This document shows positions 27,862 to 36,736 of a stretch of 64,000 nt of DNA, one piece after another. The translations under genes were made by a program, and so were the position numbers. Every line of letters begins with the position of its first letter. The first letter of the stretch is position 1. Below the pieces are notes generated by a model, which saw only the letters and a list, made by a program, of their open reading frames with translations, ran no database searches and had not been told where the DNA came from. Source of the DNA: Parabacteroides timonensis (GTDB lineage: Bacteria > Bacteroidota > Bacteroidia > Bacteroidales > Tannerellaceae); the NCBI RefSeq assembly GCF_900128505.1, contig NZ_LT669941.1, positions 1,721,760-1,785,759 of the forward strand. Direction: 5' to 3'.

Positions 27862-28797
27862 TCACTTCACAAACGGTGCCTTCAATAAATAAGCGGCACA
27901 ATCCTTCACCCCTTCAAATTGGGTACGGTTGTCTGGCATACCTTCCAGCTCTACATAATATTCTTTAATCTTATTCTTATAAGCCTGTTCAAAAATCTTT
28001 TCGAAGTTCATGAACCCGGATTGTCCCAGGATAGCGCGATCCTTGATATGCAATAACCGGATGCGATCGGGATATTTCTTCATATATTCCACCGGGTCGT
28101 TCTGACCGATCACGGTCCAGTAAACGTCCATTTCAAAAAAGACCAGTGAAGGGTCTGTACCTTTCAGGAACAGATCGTAGATTATTTCACCTTTGTTATG
28201 ACGGTTGAAGACAGCTTCCTTGCCACCGGGCACTACCCTCGCAAATTCGAAGTCATGGTTATGATATCCGAAAGGAATGCCTGCCGCCTTCATGATCTTT
28301 CCGGCTTCGTTGAAAGTGTCGCACACATAGGCTACCTCTTCCACGCTACGGGTACTGGGCTGCCCGGGTTGCACGAGATACTTCACACCCAGTTTGGCAT
28401 GATCGTCAGCCGTTTTCTTCCAGAATTCCATGATCGACTGCCGATTTTCCGGAGTATATGTCCCTGTGGGCGGATTAACATGCGAACTGGTGATCTTCAA
28501 GCCGTTATCTTCTGCTATCTTTTTAAACTCCATCATATCCATACCGTTGATCTTCCCGTCTTTGTATCCGGCAAGTTCAAGCGTTGAATAACCAATTTGT
28601 TTGATTTTTTTCATTCCGGCAGGCACGTCCTTGGTGAGTTCACCTCCCAGGGAATAAATCTGCAAACCGATACTTTTCTTTGCAGCCGTTTCCATATTAA
28701 CAGGGCTGGCTGCGTGTGATACTCCCGTCTTTCCGGCCACCAGGCCACCAAGGGTTAACAGGGAAGCATTTCTCAGGAAATTTCTTCTATTTATCAT
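27862..28797 (-). CDS. Exported sugar phosphate isomerase/epimerase-like TIM-barrel protein
   Basis: A 311-residue xylose-isomerase-like TIM-barrel (AP endonuclease 2 family). It carries a twin-arginine style leader, MINRRNFLRNASLLTLGGLVAG, followed by SHA, so it is probably secreted folded by the Tat route. Barrel segments include GLQIYSLGG, YSTLELAGY, FGYHNHDFEF, VFFEMDVYWTV and LLHIKDR, giving the Glu/Asp/His metal ligands. Such proteins often act on keto-sugars or inositols in Bacteroidetes, but the substrate is unknown. It stands alone between a terminator and its own promoter. Confidence 0.88.
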   Translation of the reverse strand: MINRRNFLRNASLLTLGGLVAGKTGVSHAASPVNMETAAKKSIGLQIYSLGGELTKDVPAGMKKIKQIGYSTLELAGYKDGKINGMDMMEFKKIAEDNGLKITSSHVNPPTGTYTPENRQSIMEFWKKTADDHAKLGVKYLVQPGQPSTRSVEEVAYVCDTFNEAGKIMKAAGIPFGYHNHDFEFARVVPGGKEAVFNRHNKGEIIYDLFLKGTDPSLVFFEMDVYWTVIGQNDPVEYMKKYPDRIRLLHIKDRAILGQSGFMNFEKIFEQAYKNKIKEYYVELEGMPDNRTQFEGVKDCAAYLLKAPFVK

Positions 28798-28818
28798 GGT
28801 CTAATTATTTAAAGTCTC

Positions 28819-28826
28819 CAAAGGTA
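28819..28826 (-). promoter_or_regulatory. -7 element (TACCTTTG) of the isomerase gene
   Basis: An exact TAnnTTTG match 22 bases upstream of the ATG at 28797. Confidence 0.5.
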
Positions 28827-28849
28827 TAATTAAATTTTGAAAAATATTT

Positions 28850-28857
28850 TATATTTG
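28850..28857 (+). promoter_or_regulatory. -7 element (TATATTTG) of the zinc-ribbon gene
   Basis: An exact TAnnTTTG match 38 bases upstream of the ATG at 28895. The two divergent promoters are only 23 bases apart. Confidence 0.5.
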
Positions 28858-28894
28858 TAGGAAAGTAAGAACCTCATAAATTAATTTTAAGAAC

Positions 28895-29170
28895 ATGGAA
28901 CCTAATTATTGCCAGAGTTGTGGAATGCCACTTGTCAACGAAACCGACTTCGGAACCAATCAGGACGGAAGTAAAAACCACGAATACTGCGCTTTCTGCT
29001 ACAAGGACGGCCAATTCGTACAGGACGTAACGATGGAAGAAATGATACAAATCTGCCTCAAGTATTCAGACTCCTTCAAACATGAGAACGGCGAAAGTTA
29101 CACAAAGGAGGAGGCTTTGGCCGGAATGCAATATTATTTTCCGCAGTTGAAACGTTGGAAAAAAGCCTGA
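28895..29170 (+). CDS. Putative zinc-ribbon domain protein
   Basis: A 91-residue protein with a treble-like set of cysteines: CQSCGMPL near the N-terminus and HEYCAFCYKDGQF (about residues 30-42), as in the zf_ribbon (PF12674) family. The remaining half is helical (TMEEMIQICLKYSD). Members are small cytosolic proteins of unknown role, often beside AraC-type regulators, as here. It may be cotranscribed with the AraC gene 38 bases downstream. Confidence 0.85.
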   Translation: MEPNYCQSCGMPLVNETDFGTNQDGSKNHEYCAFCYKDGQFVQDVTMEEMIQICLKYSDSFKHENGESYTKEEALAGMQYYFPQLKRWKKA

Positions 29171-29208
29171 ACCCCGACAAAAAAACTTAAACCGCGTAGC
29201 CCGTTATT

Positions 29209-30018
29209 ATGTATCAGGAATATTCCCCATGCTCGTTGCTGGCTCCCTATATCGACAAATATTGGGAGATTAAAGGTGAAACCGAGTACGACATACGTTA
29301 CAAGATATTACCTGACGGATGCGCGGATTTTATCTTTTCCATCCTGCAACCGTCGCAACCGCTGGATGGTGAAATGATTATGCAGCCTTACCGCTTTTAT
29401 TTTGTCGGTCCCATGCGGGTTTATTCCGAACTGGTCACGCGCTCGACCTGCCTTCACATGATGGGGGTACGCTTCTCTCCTTGCGGATTGGCTGCATTTA
29501 TCAAAGCTCCCCTGGGAGAGTTTACCGATATGAGGATCAACGCTTCCGAATTGAATATGCTTTTCGACGACGGTTTCGCAGAAATGTTATGCGAAAAAGA
29601 GTCGTTACAGGAGCGCATACGGATAATAGAAAAGCACCTCCTCGCCCGCCTATCCGGGATCTTTCCCATAGACCGCCAGATGTTGCAGGCAACCCGGCTG
29701 ATCATCCGGTCGAACGGGATGATGCCTATCAGGGAACTGACCGACCAATTATATCTCGGCCAACGTCATTTCGAACGCAAGTTCAAACATACTACCGGAT
29801 ATACCCCAAAAGAATTCAGCAGGATCACCAAGTTCAGGTACGCGACACGTGTACTAAGAAGCATAAAAGATACAGATATGCAGCAATTGGCTATCGACTG
29901 CGGCTACTACGACCAATCCCATTTTATCAAAGAGTTCAGGAAGTTATCGGGAAGCAATCCCTCCGCTTTCATATCTTTACCGATACCTGAAGACGATCCG
30001 CTTACCTATCTGGAATAG
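29209..30018 (+). CDS. AraC family transcriptional regulator
   Basis: A 269-residue protein. The N-terminal sensor domain (about 1-150) matches the DUF6597-type domain seen in such regulators (YSPCSLLAPYIDKYWEIKG, ILPDGCADFIF, GVRFSPCGLAAF). The C-terminal AraC DNA-binding domain has two helix-turn-helix motifs: ELTDQLYLGQRHFERKFK and LAIDCGYYDQSHFIKEFRK. The effector is unknown. Its neighbours are a zinc-ribbon protein and an FMN-binding split-barrel protein, possible co-regulated partners. Confidence 0.9.
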   Translation: MYQEYSPCSLLAPYIDKYWEIKGETEYDIRYKILPDGCADFIFSILQPSQPLDGEMIMQPYRFYFVGPMRVYSELVTRSTCLHMMGVRFSPCGLAAFIKAPLGEFTDMRINASELNMLFDDGFAEMLCEKESLQERIRIIEKHLLARLSGIFPIDRQMLQATRLIIRSNGMMPIRELTDQLYLGQRHFERKFKHTTGYTPKEFSRITKFRYATRVLRSIKDTDMQQLAIDCGYYDQSHFIKEFRKLSGSNPSAFISLPIPEDDPLTYLE

Positions 30019-30092
30019 AAGAAAGTCGATTTTTTACAACAGCAACCGCTAAGTTTCCCCTATGTTTGTCCCCGAAACAATAAAATAGTTTT

Positions 30093-30500
30093 ATGGAAAA
30101 GATCAAACAAGAAGCAATCGAATTGCTGAATAACTGCGAAGTTGTATCATTAGCCTCCATCGACGAACATGGTTATCCACGTCCCGTAGTCATTTCGAAG
30201 ATCAAGACAGACGGGATTGATACGATCTGGTTTTCAACGGGAACAAGTTCTGAAAAGACAAAGAATTTCATCGACAACCCAAAAGCCGGCATCTCTTTCT
30301 TCAAGGAAGGCGACAGTGTGACGCTGACCGGCACAGTAACGATCGTGAACGATGCAGCAGAAAAGAAGGCCCTATGGGTAGACTGGTTCTATGAGCACTT
30401 CCCCAAAGGAGTAGACGACCCGGAATATTGCATTCTGAAGTTCACCGCCGAGCAGGCAACCTACTGGATCGGGCATAAGTTCGTAAAGGGTAAAGTGTAA
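30093..30500 (+). CDS. Pyridoxamine 5'-phosphate oxidase-like FMN-binding protein
   Basis: A 135-residue split-barrel flavoprotein of the general stress protein 26 type. It has VVSLASIDEHGYPRPVVISK, DTIWFSTGTSSEKTKNF and AGISFFKEGDSVTLTGT, the FMN or F420 contact strands. Likely a small reductase or flavin-binding stress protein; the substrate is unknown. It is 75 bases downstream of the AraC gene and followed by a strong terminator. Confidence 0.88.
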   Translation: MEKIKQEAIELLNNCEVVSLASIDEHGYPRPVVISKIKTDGIDTIWFSTGTSSEKTKNFIDNPKAGISFFKEGDSVTLTGTVTIVNDAAEKKALWVDWFYEHFPKGVDDPEYCILKFTAEQATYWIGHKFVKGKV

Positions 30501-30526
30501 CTCCTTTCTATCTGTCCTAAAATAAC

Positions 30527-30556
30527 TGCCGCCCTTTCTGAAAAAAGGGCGGCAGC
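30527..30556. terminator. Bidirectional terminator between the flavoprotein and CDGSH genes
   Basis: CTGCCGCCCTTT (30527-30538) pairs perfectly with AAAGGGCGGCAG (30545-30556), loop of 6, and both flanks are A/T-rich. Confidence 0.88.
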
Positions 30557-30563
30557 TATTTAT

Positions 30564-31253
30564 TTAATCGTCCAGCTCTCCCTGGTTACGCATGTGTTTG
30601 CCGTCGCAGAAAGGTTTGTTCTGCGAAAGGCCGCAACGGCATAACGTGACACGATTACGCACAGGATAGGCACGTCCGTTTTCATCTTCTATAAGAATAC
30701 CACCTTTCACCCAGATCGGCCCGTGCACACTGGCAGGGACATCTTCGAGGATACTGATGCCTTCGGGCAATACAGGTTCGATCCGTTTGCCGTCCTTCGT
30801 AACGGCAGTCAGGCGACCGCTGGGACAGTTGGCGCACTGCTCCTTCACAATTTCAATAGCTTCTTTTGAGTCGCCCTCCTCCACCTGCTTCCAGGCAGTG
30901 CCGTGTGTATCACAGAAACGGGCTACCGCACAGAGGCTTTCGGCATCCAGCATGTCGATCACCTTGCCTTCATACAACACAGCCATTTCGTCGTAACTGT
31001 CGTGACTTGCCGTAGTATCACCCTTAAAGCCGCTCTTCTTGTGGGTACCGTCGCAAAAAGGCTTGTTCTGTGAGCCACCACAACGGCAGAGATGGTAGAC
31101 GCCTTCGACCGCATAGGTTTGTATTTCCTTATATCCGGTTGTCGCTCCTTTGTGATTACCTACATAACGTAACTGGTTGAGGGGAACATTCCCGATCACT
31201 TCATAAGGTCCATTGGGAAGAACCTTGATCTTTTTTTCGCCATTTGACTCCAT
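30564..31253 (-). CDS. Double CDGSH iron-sulfur protein
   Basis: A 229-residue protein with two CDGSH 2Fe-2S motifs, CRCGGSQNKPFCDGTH (about residues 56-71) and CRCGLSQNKPFCDGKH near the C-terminus. Between them is a region like the divergent 4Fe-4S mono-cluster domain (CAVARFCDTHGTAW ... CANCPSGRLTAV). This arrangement is conserved in bacterial mitoNEET-like proteins and points to electron or cluster transfer in the cytoplasm. The precise partner is unknown. It is monocistronic between two terminator/promoter regions. Confidence 0.92.
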   Translation of the reverse strand: MESNGEKKIKVLPNGPYEVIGNVPLNQLRYVGNHKGATTGYKEIQTYAVEGVYHLCRCGGSQNKPFCDGTHKKSGFKGDTTASHDSYDEMAVLYEGKVIDMLDAESLCAVARFCDTHGTAWKQVEEGDSKEAIEIVKEQCANCPSGRLTAVTKDGKRIEPVLPEGISILEDVPASVHGPIWVKGGILIEDENGRAYPVRNRVTLCRCGLSQNKPFCDGKHMRNQGELDD

Positions 31254-31344
31254 ACTATTGGTTGTTTAATTCATTGTATACTATATAATAAACAAGCCTG
31301 TGGACGGTTTGTTTCGGTGGATTGGCCGAAAATCAGATCATCTG

Positions 31345-33936
31345 TTAAAAACCCAATCCCAACTCAAACATAAAACGGAAACTGTCGGTCGAGCCGAACC
31401 ATGAATATTTCGTCGTGATCTTGTTGATCAATGTCAGCCACACTCCTCCCCCGTACGAAGTATGCCACCTTTTAGATTGCTCACCGGGGAACCACACACG
31501 CCCGTAATCGAACCCAACAAACACACCGTACTTCAAGGGGGTAAACGGATTTTTCAGCTTCCCCATATCCAGGCGGATATCCGAATACTGGTAGAAAGAC
31601 TGCTTACCGATGAAACGATTATCCCTGTACCCGCGGAGTTCGGTGGTGGCAGCCTGGTAGAACTCGTATTTGTTGTTGAAAAGCAGTTGCGTCTTCGCCA
31701 TCGTAGCCCAGGTAAGACGGTCGGTGATCCGGATATCCATCGCCACCGAAGCCTTCGCATAAGGAAAGTTGCGCCCTGCATCTTTCAGGTTCATCTTCCA
31801 ACCCGCCGTGAGTGACCCACCCACCTGGGGAATAAACGAAGCCAGTTCTTTCTCCGTTTGGATGGTCGCTCCGAGATCGAAGAAAAGGCTTGTTTTGAAA
31901 ATACGGTGATTCTCCGGATAATACTGGTTGATGAAACGGTCGGAGGTTTTCCGGGCCTTGAACATTTCGACCGAAGCCTGCACGGTCAAGCTCTCTTTTT
32001 CGTTGAAATCGAGGTTGAAGGAGGGCGAAAGACGGAACTGCCGGATATGAACACGGTTGTAATTCTTCTTCGCATCCTTATAGCCGTCCGTATTGTTTCC
32101 GAAACCGAAGAAGTTGTAAAAGTCACGGCGCGAACTGATCGTAGCATCGATGGTAAATGTCTTCCGTCCGTCATAAGATGGAAAAATGCCCTGATACATA
32201 AACCCTTGCAAGTAGTTATACCCCACACGATGCTGATAAGTAAAAGGGGAACGCTTGAAACCGTACATCGTATAGGTAAAATAGGTTCCAAGACTAAATC
32301 CCTTGTCCGAGTCGTAAATTCCCCAGGGAGTGAAAGCGATCTTGTGATGCTTGATCTTATTATAATCGTACCGGTGGATCTCGGGGAGATCCGAAAATAT
32401 TTTTTTGGCATGAGGTACAGTGTCGAGCGACTCCTTCCTCGATTTATATTCGTAGATACGGATATGATGGCCGGGGGCAAGCTGATAACTGTTCTCCCCC
32501 TTCCCGGCAATAAGAAAGACCGGCATTTCCTTTCGGGCCTCGCCGGAAACTTCAAAACGGTCGTCACCCTCCAGACCGTAGAGCCAGACCTCCTTGGTCT
32601 TTTTCCGGCTGAACTTTCGGTCGAACACACATCGCCCGGTTTCTTTGTCGTAGATCTGTATAAAGAGGCTGTCCGGATTGTGACGGTCTATCACGAAACG
32701 TTCTGAACGGTCGCTCCCCGTGATAACCGGCGTCCGTTGCAACTGGTTGAAATAACCCTGTGCTATCTCTTCCAGCATATCGCACCTCTGCTTCACGATT
32801 GTACCGATCCGTCGGATCTCCTTGTCTTCTACTCCTTTCGGCAAACGGGAGAAGGCTTCATCGATCACTGTATCGGTCAGCGTACGGCGGATGAACTGTG
32901 CCTGGTTGGTCCAGACGGACAAATCGCTTTGGGAAGCCAGCGCCATATCCAAAGAAAAGCCCAACGTATTCTCTTTGCTTACGCTTTTCAGCGAAGGCTC
33001 GTAATTGACGATGAAACTCAGCCCCAACACGTGAAGCATTTGCTTGAACAAAACGCCGTCTACCTTGGTAAAAGCATGGTTACGGTCGATGACGATCGGA
33101 TCGAAGGTAAGGCTGTCGCCCTGCTGATGTGCCATCCAGTTCCAGTTTTCGGGTATCTTGTTCCAGTCGCCGATCAGCATGTCGAATAGGCGTTCTCGGA
33201 CATAAAGTTCCTGGTTCACTTGATAACTCTTGTCTACCTGGATAGTATCCAGCAATTTCCCGGTCAGGAGAATATTCGGACGGGTGTTAAAGTCGGGTAC
33301 ATCAATGATACTGACCAGCTTATTCCCTATGGATGTTCCGTCAGCCACCGTATCTGTCGTTGAATATCCCGGCAGGTAAAAGATCCGCGAATTATTCGAG
33401 TTCAGGCCCGACGCACGTGCCAGATAATCGGCAGAGATAAAGGTAAACGGATTAATGATCGTATAAGCATCGCCTATAAACTGGTCCAGATACGTATTTC
33501 TGAACACCTTTTTATTATAAACCTCCTGGAAGAATTTCGATTCGAGGAAGGTGGTATAGCCACCCAACGGCTTCAAAAGGCAAAGCTGCGCCCGGTCGTT
33601 TTCAAGAAACAATCCCTGGAAGTCGGCGGCTTGCTCCACCACTTTCATTCCTCCCCAAAGCGTTTGCAGGCTGACGGCAGGCACAGTGATCGGAATTGAA
33701 TATAATTTACGGTAATGTTCGCCCCAAAGCATATTATAAAAATTGCTTTTATCCGCAGCGGAAGATGGATAAACAGACTTCCGAACCAACGAATCCCCCT
33801 CGCCAAACCCTATACTGTCTGACCGTAGAACAGTTTCCGCTGCCGCATCCGATACAGACAAAAACAGCAGTACAAACAACAAAACGGAGAAAGCACAACA
33901 AACACGTATTCTCATCATCAGTAACCTAAATCTCAA
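31345..33936 (-). CDS. Outer-membrane beta-barrel protein, BamA/TamA (surface antigen D15)-like C-terminus
   Basis: An 863-residue exported protein. The start has a basic then hydrophobic leader (ending SDAAA). The central part has DMLIGDWNKIPENWNWMAH and DPIVIDRNHAFTKVDG, a domain found in Bacteroidetes proteins that join phosphoesterases or stand-alone regions to barrels. The C-terminal 300-400 residues are amphipathic strands, with ELRGYRDNRFIGKQSFYQYSDIRL and a terminal aromatic (ELGLGF), as in Omp85-type barrels. No POTRA domain is obvious. Role is probably envelope assembly or secretion; not certain. Methionines at residues 7 and 8 are alternative starts. Confidence 0.82.
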   Translation of the reverse strand: MRFRLLMMRIRVCCAFSVLLFVLLFLSVSDAAAETVLRSDSIGFGEGDSLVRKSVYPSSAADKSNFYNMLWGEHYRKLYSIPITVPAVSLQTLWGGMKVVEQAADFQGLFLENDRAQLCLLKPLGGYTTFLESKFFQEVYNKKVFRNTYLDQFIGDAYTIINPFTFISADYLARASGLNSNNSRIFYLPGYSTTDTVADGTSIGNKLVSIIDVPDFNTRPNILLTGKLLDTIQVDKSYQVNQELYVRERLFDMLIGDWNKIPENWNWMAHQQGDSLTFDPIVIDRNHAFTKVDGVLFKQMLHVLGLSFIVNYEPSLKSVSKENTLGFSLDMALASQSDLSVWTNQAQFIRRTLTDTVIDEAFSRLPKGVEDKEIRRIGTIVKQRCDMLEEIAQGYFNQLQRTPVITGSDRSERFVIDRHNPDSLFIQIYDKETGRCVFDRKFSRKKTKEVWLYGLEGDDRFEVSGEARKEMPVFLIAGKGENSYQLAPGHHIRIYEYKSRKESLDTVPHAKKIFSDLPEIHRYDYNKIKHHKIAFTPWGIYDSDKGFSLGTYFTYTMYGFKRSPFTYQHRVGYNYLQGFMYQGIFPSYDGRKTFTIDATISSRRDFYNFFGFGNNTDGYKDAKKNYNRVHIRQFRLSPSFNLDFNEKESLTVQASVEMFKARKTSDRFINQYYPENHRIFKTSLFFDLGATIQTEKELASFIPQVGGSLTAGWKMNLKDAGRNFPYAKASVAMDIRITDRLTWATMAKTQLLFNNKYEFYQAATTELRGYRDNRFIGKQSFYQYSDIRLDMGKLKNPFTPLKYGVFVGFDYGRVWFPGEQSKRWHTSYGGGVWLTLINKITTKYSWFGSTDSFRFMFELGLGF

Positions 33937-33950
33937 TTATATTCAAAAAA

Positions 33951-33990
33951 ATAAACACCTGTATATCTTAATAACATATCAGGTGTTTAT
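33951..33990 (-). terminator. Terminator of the WYL regulator gene
   Basis: Perfect 11-base arms ATAAACACCTG (33951-33961) and CAGGTGTTTAT (33980-33990). On the minus strand the stem is followed by a run of T. Confidence 0.85.
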
Positions 33991-34007
33991 CTTGTTTTTA
34001 TAAAGGA

Positions 34008-35021
34008 TTATTCATACCGTTTAGCTGCCTGGTTCAACTTTCTTGTCATAAAATCGACTAAAGATTGTGGGGATAGAACCCTGATACCGTCGGCAAACCC
34101 AAAAAGCTCACGTTGCAGCTCCTGATTGATTATCACTTCTATTTCAAATACCATCGAACCGTCGTCCGAATGTTCGACCTGTTTCTGGCTTTTATGGATA
34201 GGCTTTGTCTGTACGTAAGGAGCATTCTCCGGATTCACCCAGAAGCGGACAAGCTGGGGTTTGGAACCGATATTACGGGTTACGCCGACCACAGGATCAA
34301 AAAATGTTTCCATGTCAAAAAGGTTATTCTCACGATAGTGTTCCTTTTCCAAAACCTCCAGATAATGAATACGGTCGAGTGCCAGATTGAAAAGGCCATC
34401 AGCCCCCTTTTTCTTTCCGAAGACAAACCAGCGGTTACGATACTCTTTCAGCAGATACGGATAAAATATAAATGTAGAAGCCGACCGAGCTTTAAAAGAA
34501 CGGTATTTCAGACTGATAGCCTGTTTATCTACGATTGCATGATAAATAATGTCCAGATAATCCAGTCCTTTCAGGTTTTCATTCTTTTCAAAGTCAATAA
34601 CGGGTACCGTTTTCTGGCGGGCAGAGGTGACATGGTCCTCTAAACGACTGACAATCTCCCCCATCCCCGAGAAATAAGAGAATCCCGTAAATTGCCTCAG
34701 CACCTCAACAGCTTCCGACATCACCTTCAGGTCTTGTTCCGAAAGCGGTGTGTTCGTTATGCTGTACCCGGGATCTTCATACGTATAATATTTATTGTCA
34801 TAGACGATAATCGGGGCGTTATATCCCAGTTTTTCGCTACGCATCATTTGAATATCCATCTGAACGGTACGCCTGCTTATGCCCTTATCTATTCCTTCAT
34901 ATTCATATAATGCATCCGAACATGCATCGATCAGATCTTCCAATGTCCACTGCCGGTACCTGTTGCGCAGACAGGTATCGATGGTCTTATAACGGATTAA
35001 GGCATTTCTGTTAACAGGCAT
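34008..35021 (-). CDS. WYL-domain transcriptional regulator
   Basis: A 337-residue protein with an N-terminal helix-turn-helix (about 1-90; RYKTIDTCLRNRYRQWTLEDL, then RRTVQMDIQMMRS). A WYL domain (about 155-225) has ISLKYRSF and FIFYPYLLKEYRNRWFVFGKK, and a C-terminal extension (WCX) ends the protein. WYL domains bind nucleic acids or nucleotides and control DNA-damage, phage-defence and RNA-linked genes. It is divergent from the Ro60-Y RNA-RtcB island, in the position held by RtcR in proteobacterial rtc operons. I infer that it controls that island. Confidence 0.9.
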   Translation of the reverse strand: MPVNRNALIRYKTIDTCLRNRYRQWTLEDLIDACSDALYEYEGIDKGISRRTVQMDIQMMRSEKLGYNAPIIVYDNKYYTYEDPGYSITNTPLSEQDLKVMSEAVEVLRQFTGFSYFSGMGEIVSRLEDHVTSARQKTVPVIDFEKNENLKGLDYLDIIYHAIVDKQAISLKYRSFKARSASTFIFYPYLLKEYRNRWFVFGKKKGADGLFNLALDRIHYLEVLEKEHYRENNLFDMETFFDPVVGVTRNIGSKPQLVRFWVNPENAPYVQTKPIHKSQKQVEHSDDGSMVFEIEVIINQELQRELFGFADGIRVLSPQSLVDFMTRKLNQAAKRYE

Positions 35022-35033
35022 AGATAGATTTGT

Positions 35034-35058
35034 TTATTGAATACAAATATATCAATAA
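35034..35058. promoter_or_regulatory. WYL gene promoter with overlapping inverted repeat (candidate operator)
   Basis: The minus-strand -7 element TATATTTG is at 35044-35051. It is embedded in an inverted repeat TTATTGA (35034-35040) and TCAATAA (35052-35058). A dimeric repressor at this site would block the WYL promoter, so autoregulation is plausible. The Ro60 side has only CATCTTTG (35152-35159). Confidence 0.45.
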
Positions 35059-35189
35059 TACACCAAAAGAAGAAAACGATAATAAGGCAGATATTGAAAC
35101 TTTTCTGAAAAATAATTCCAACTACGCAAAAACCCTGCGCACCTCCCCCTGCATCTTTGCAATGTCAAACAATAAAAGAAGAAATCGTT

Positions 35190-36719
35190 ATGAAGTTCAA
35201 TTTTTTAAATACAGGAAAAAGCAAGGTGACGAATCATGAAGGTGAACAGGCCTACAAGTTATCACCGGCCTGGCAGTTGTATACGGCCGCCGTTACTTCC
35301 GGATTGAGCGACAGTTTCTATGAAAGTGCCTCAACCAGGTTGGAGCATATCCGCAACCTGATTGTACATAACGACCCGGAGTTCGTGGCACGCCTTGCTG
35401 TCTACACTCGCACCCGGATGAATTTACGTTCCATACCGCTAGTTCTGGCGGTAGAGTTAGCAGGGGTCCACCGTGGCGACCAGACCGTACGCAAAACGGT
35501 TGCAGGCATCATACAGCGGGTCGACGAGATAACTGAATTGTTGGCTTATTATCAGATGGCAAACGACAGGCAGGCGATGAAAAAGCTGAACAAACTGTCG
35601 AAACAGATACAGTATGGACTGGAAGAGGCATTCAACCGCTTCGACGAATACCAGTTCGCAAAATACAACCGGGCTACGGAAGTCAAACTACGGGATGCCT
35701 TGTTTCTGGTTCACCCGAAGGCAAAAGATGAAGAACAGCAACAGTTGTTCGACAAGATTGTCAACGGTTCCCTGGAGACTCCTTACACCTGGGAGACTGA
35801 GTTGTCGACCCTGGGACAGGCTAAGTATCCGACGGAGAAAGCCCGTCGCGACGCTTTCCGCCACAAATGGGAAGAACTGATCGATAGTGGGAAAGTGGGC
35901 TATATGGCCCTGATGCGTAACCTGCGCAACCTGTTGGATGCAGCCGTTTCGGAAGAACATATCGCAAAGGTATGCCGTATGCTGGCATCACCGGAAGCCG
36001 TACGCCGCTCCAAACAGTTACCTTTCCGCTACCTGGCAGCCTACCGTGAGATATCGAAAGTAAAATCGGTTTACGCCGGCTGTATACTGGATGCGCTAGA
36101 ACAGGCAGTTTCCGTTTCTGCCGCCAGCATAAAAGGGTTCGACTCCGGCACAAGCGTATTGCTGGCCTGCGACGTTTCAGGCTCCATGCAACGGGCAGTG
36201 TCGCCTAAGAGCAGCATCCTGGCATACGACATCGGGCTGATGCTGGCCATGCTCCTGAAGTCGCGCTGCCAAAAGGCGGTGACAGGGATGTTCGGCGACT
36301 CGTGGAAAATAATCAATGTTCCCTCCCAGGGCGTGCTGGCTAACGTAGACGCGTTCTACCGCCGTGAGGGAGAAGTGGGCTACTCCACCAACGGTTACCT
36401 GGTACTCGAAGATCTACTGAACCGCAAAGAACGGATCGATAAAATAATGATCTTCACCGACTGCCAGTTGTGGAACAGCCGGAACGATACGAAGATAACA
36501 GCCGTATGGAACAAGTATAAAGAGATATCCCCGGACAGCCGATTGTATTTGTTCGACCTGTCCGGCTACGGAACGACCCCGTTGGATATCGTTCGCGACG
36601 ACGTTTTCCTGATAGCGGGCTGGTCTGACAAAGTATTCGACATACTGAGTGCCATAGATAAAGGGGGCGATGCGTTGTCTGAAATCAACAGTATCGAGCT
36701 AGGTACACCGCCTGCCTGA
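35190..36719 (+). CDS. rsr: Ro60/Rsr orthologue: TROVE- and vWA-domain RNA-binding protein
   Basis: A 509-residue protein. The TROVE domain (about 10-335) is a HEAT-like ring that binds Y RNA and the ends of misfolded RNAs; helices such as FVARLAVYTRTRMNLRSIPLVLAVELA are typical. The vWA domain (about 335-500) starts LLACDVSGSMQ, a complete DxSxS MIDAS site for Mg2+. In Deinococcus and Salmonella, Rsr with Y RNA binds PNPase or takes part in RNA repair. The first in-frame ATG (35157) overlaps the likely promoter, so 35190 is used. It is followed directly by three Y-RNA-like genes and, further on, rtcB. Confidence 0.93.
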   Translation: MKFNFLNTGKSKVTNHEGEQAYKLSPAWQLYTAAVTSGLSDSFYESASTRLEHIRNLIVHNDPEFVARLAVYTRTRMNLRSIPLVLAVELAGVHRGDQTVRKTVAGIIQRVDEITELLAYYQMANDRQAMKKLNKLSKQIQYGLEEAFNRFDEYQFAKYNRATEVKLRDALFLVHPKAKDEEQQQLFDKIVNGSLETPYTWETELSTLGQAKYPTEKARRDAFRHKWEELIDSGKVGYMALMRNLRNLLDAAVSEEHIAKVCRMLASPEAVRRSKQLPFRYLAAYREISKVKSVYAGCILDALEQAVSVSAASIKGFDSGTSVLLACDVSGSMQRAVSPKSSILAYDIGLMLAMLLKSRCQKAVTGMFGDSWKIINVPSQGVLANVDAFYRREGEVGYSTNGYLVLEDLLNRKERIDKIMIFTDCQLWNSRNDTKITAVWNKYKEISPDSRLYLFDLSGYGTTPLDIVRDDVFLIAGWSDKVFDILSAIDKGGDALSEINSIELGTPPA

Positions 36720-36736
36720 ACGTTCTTTGAAAGAAA

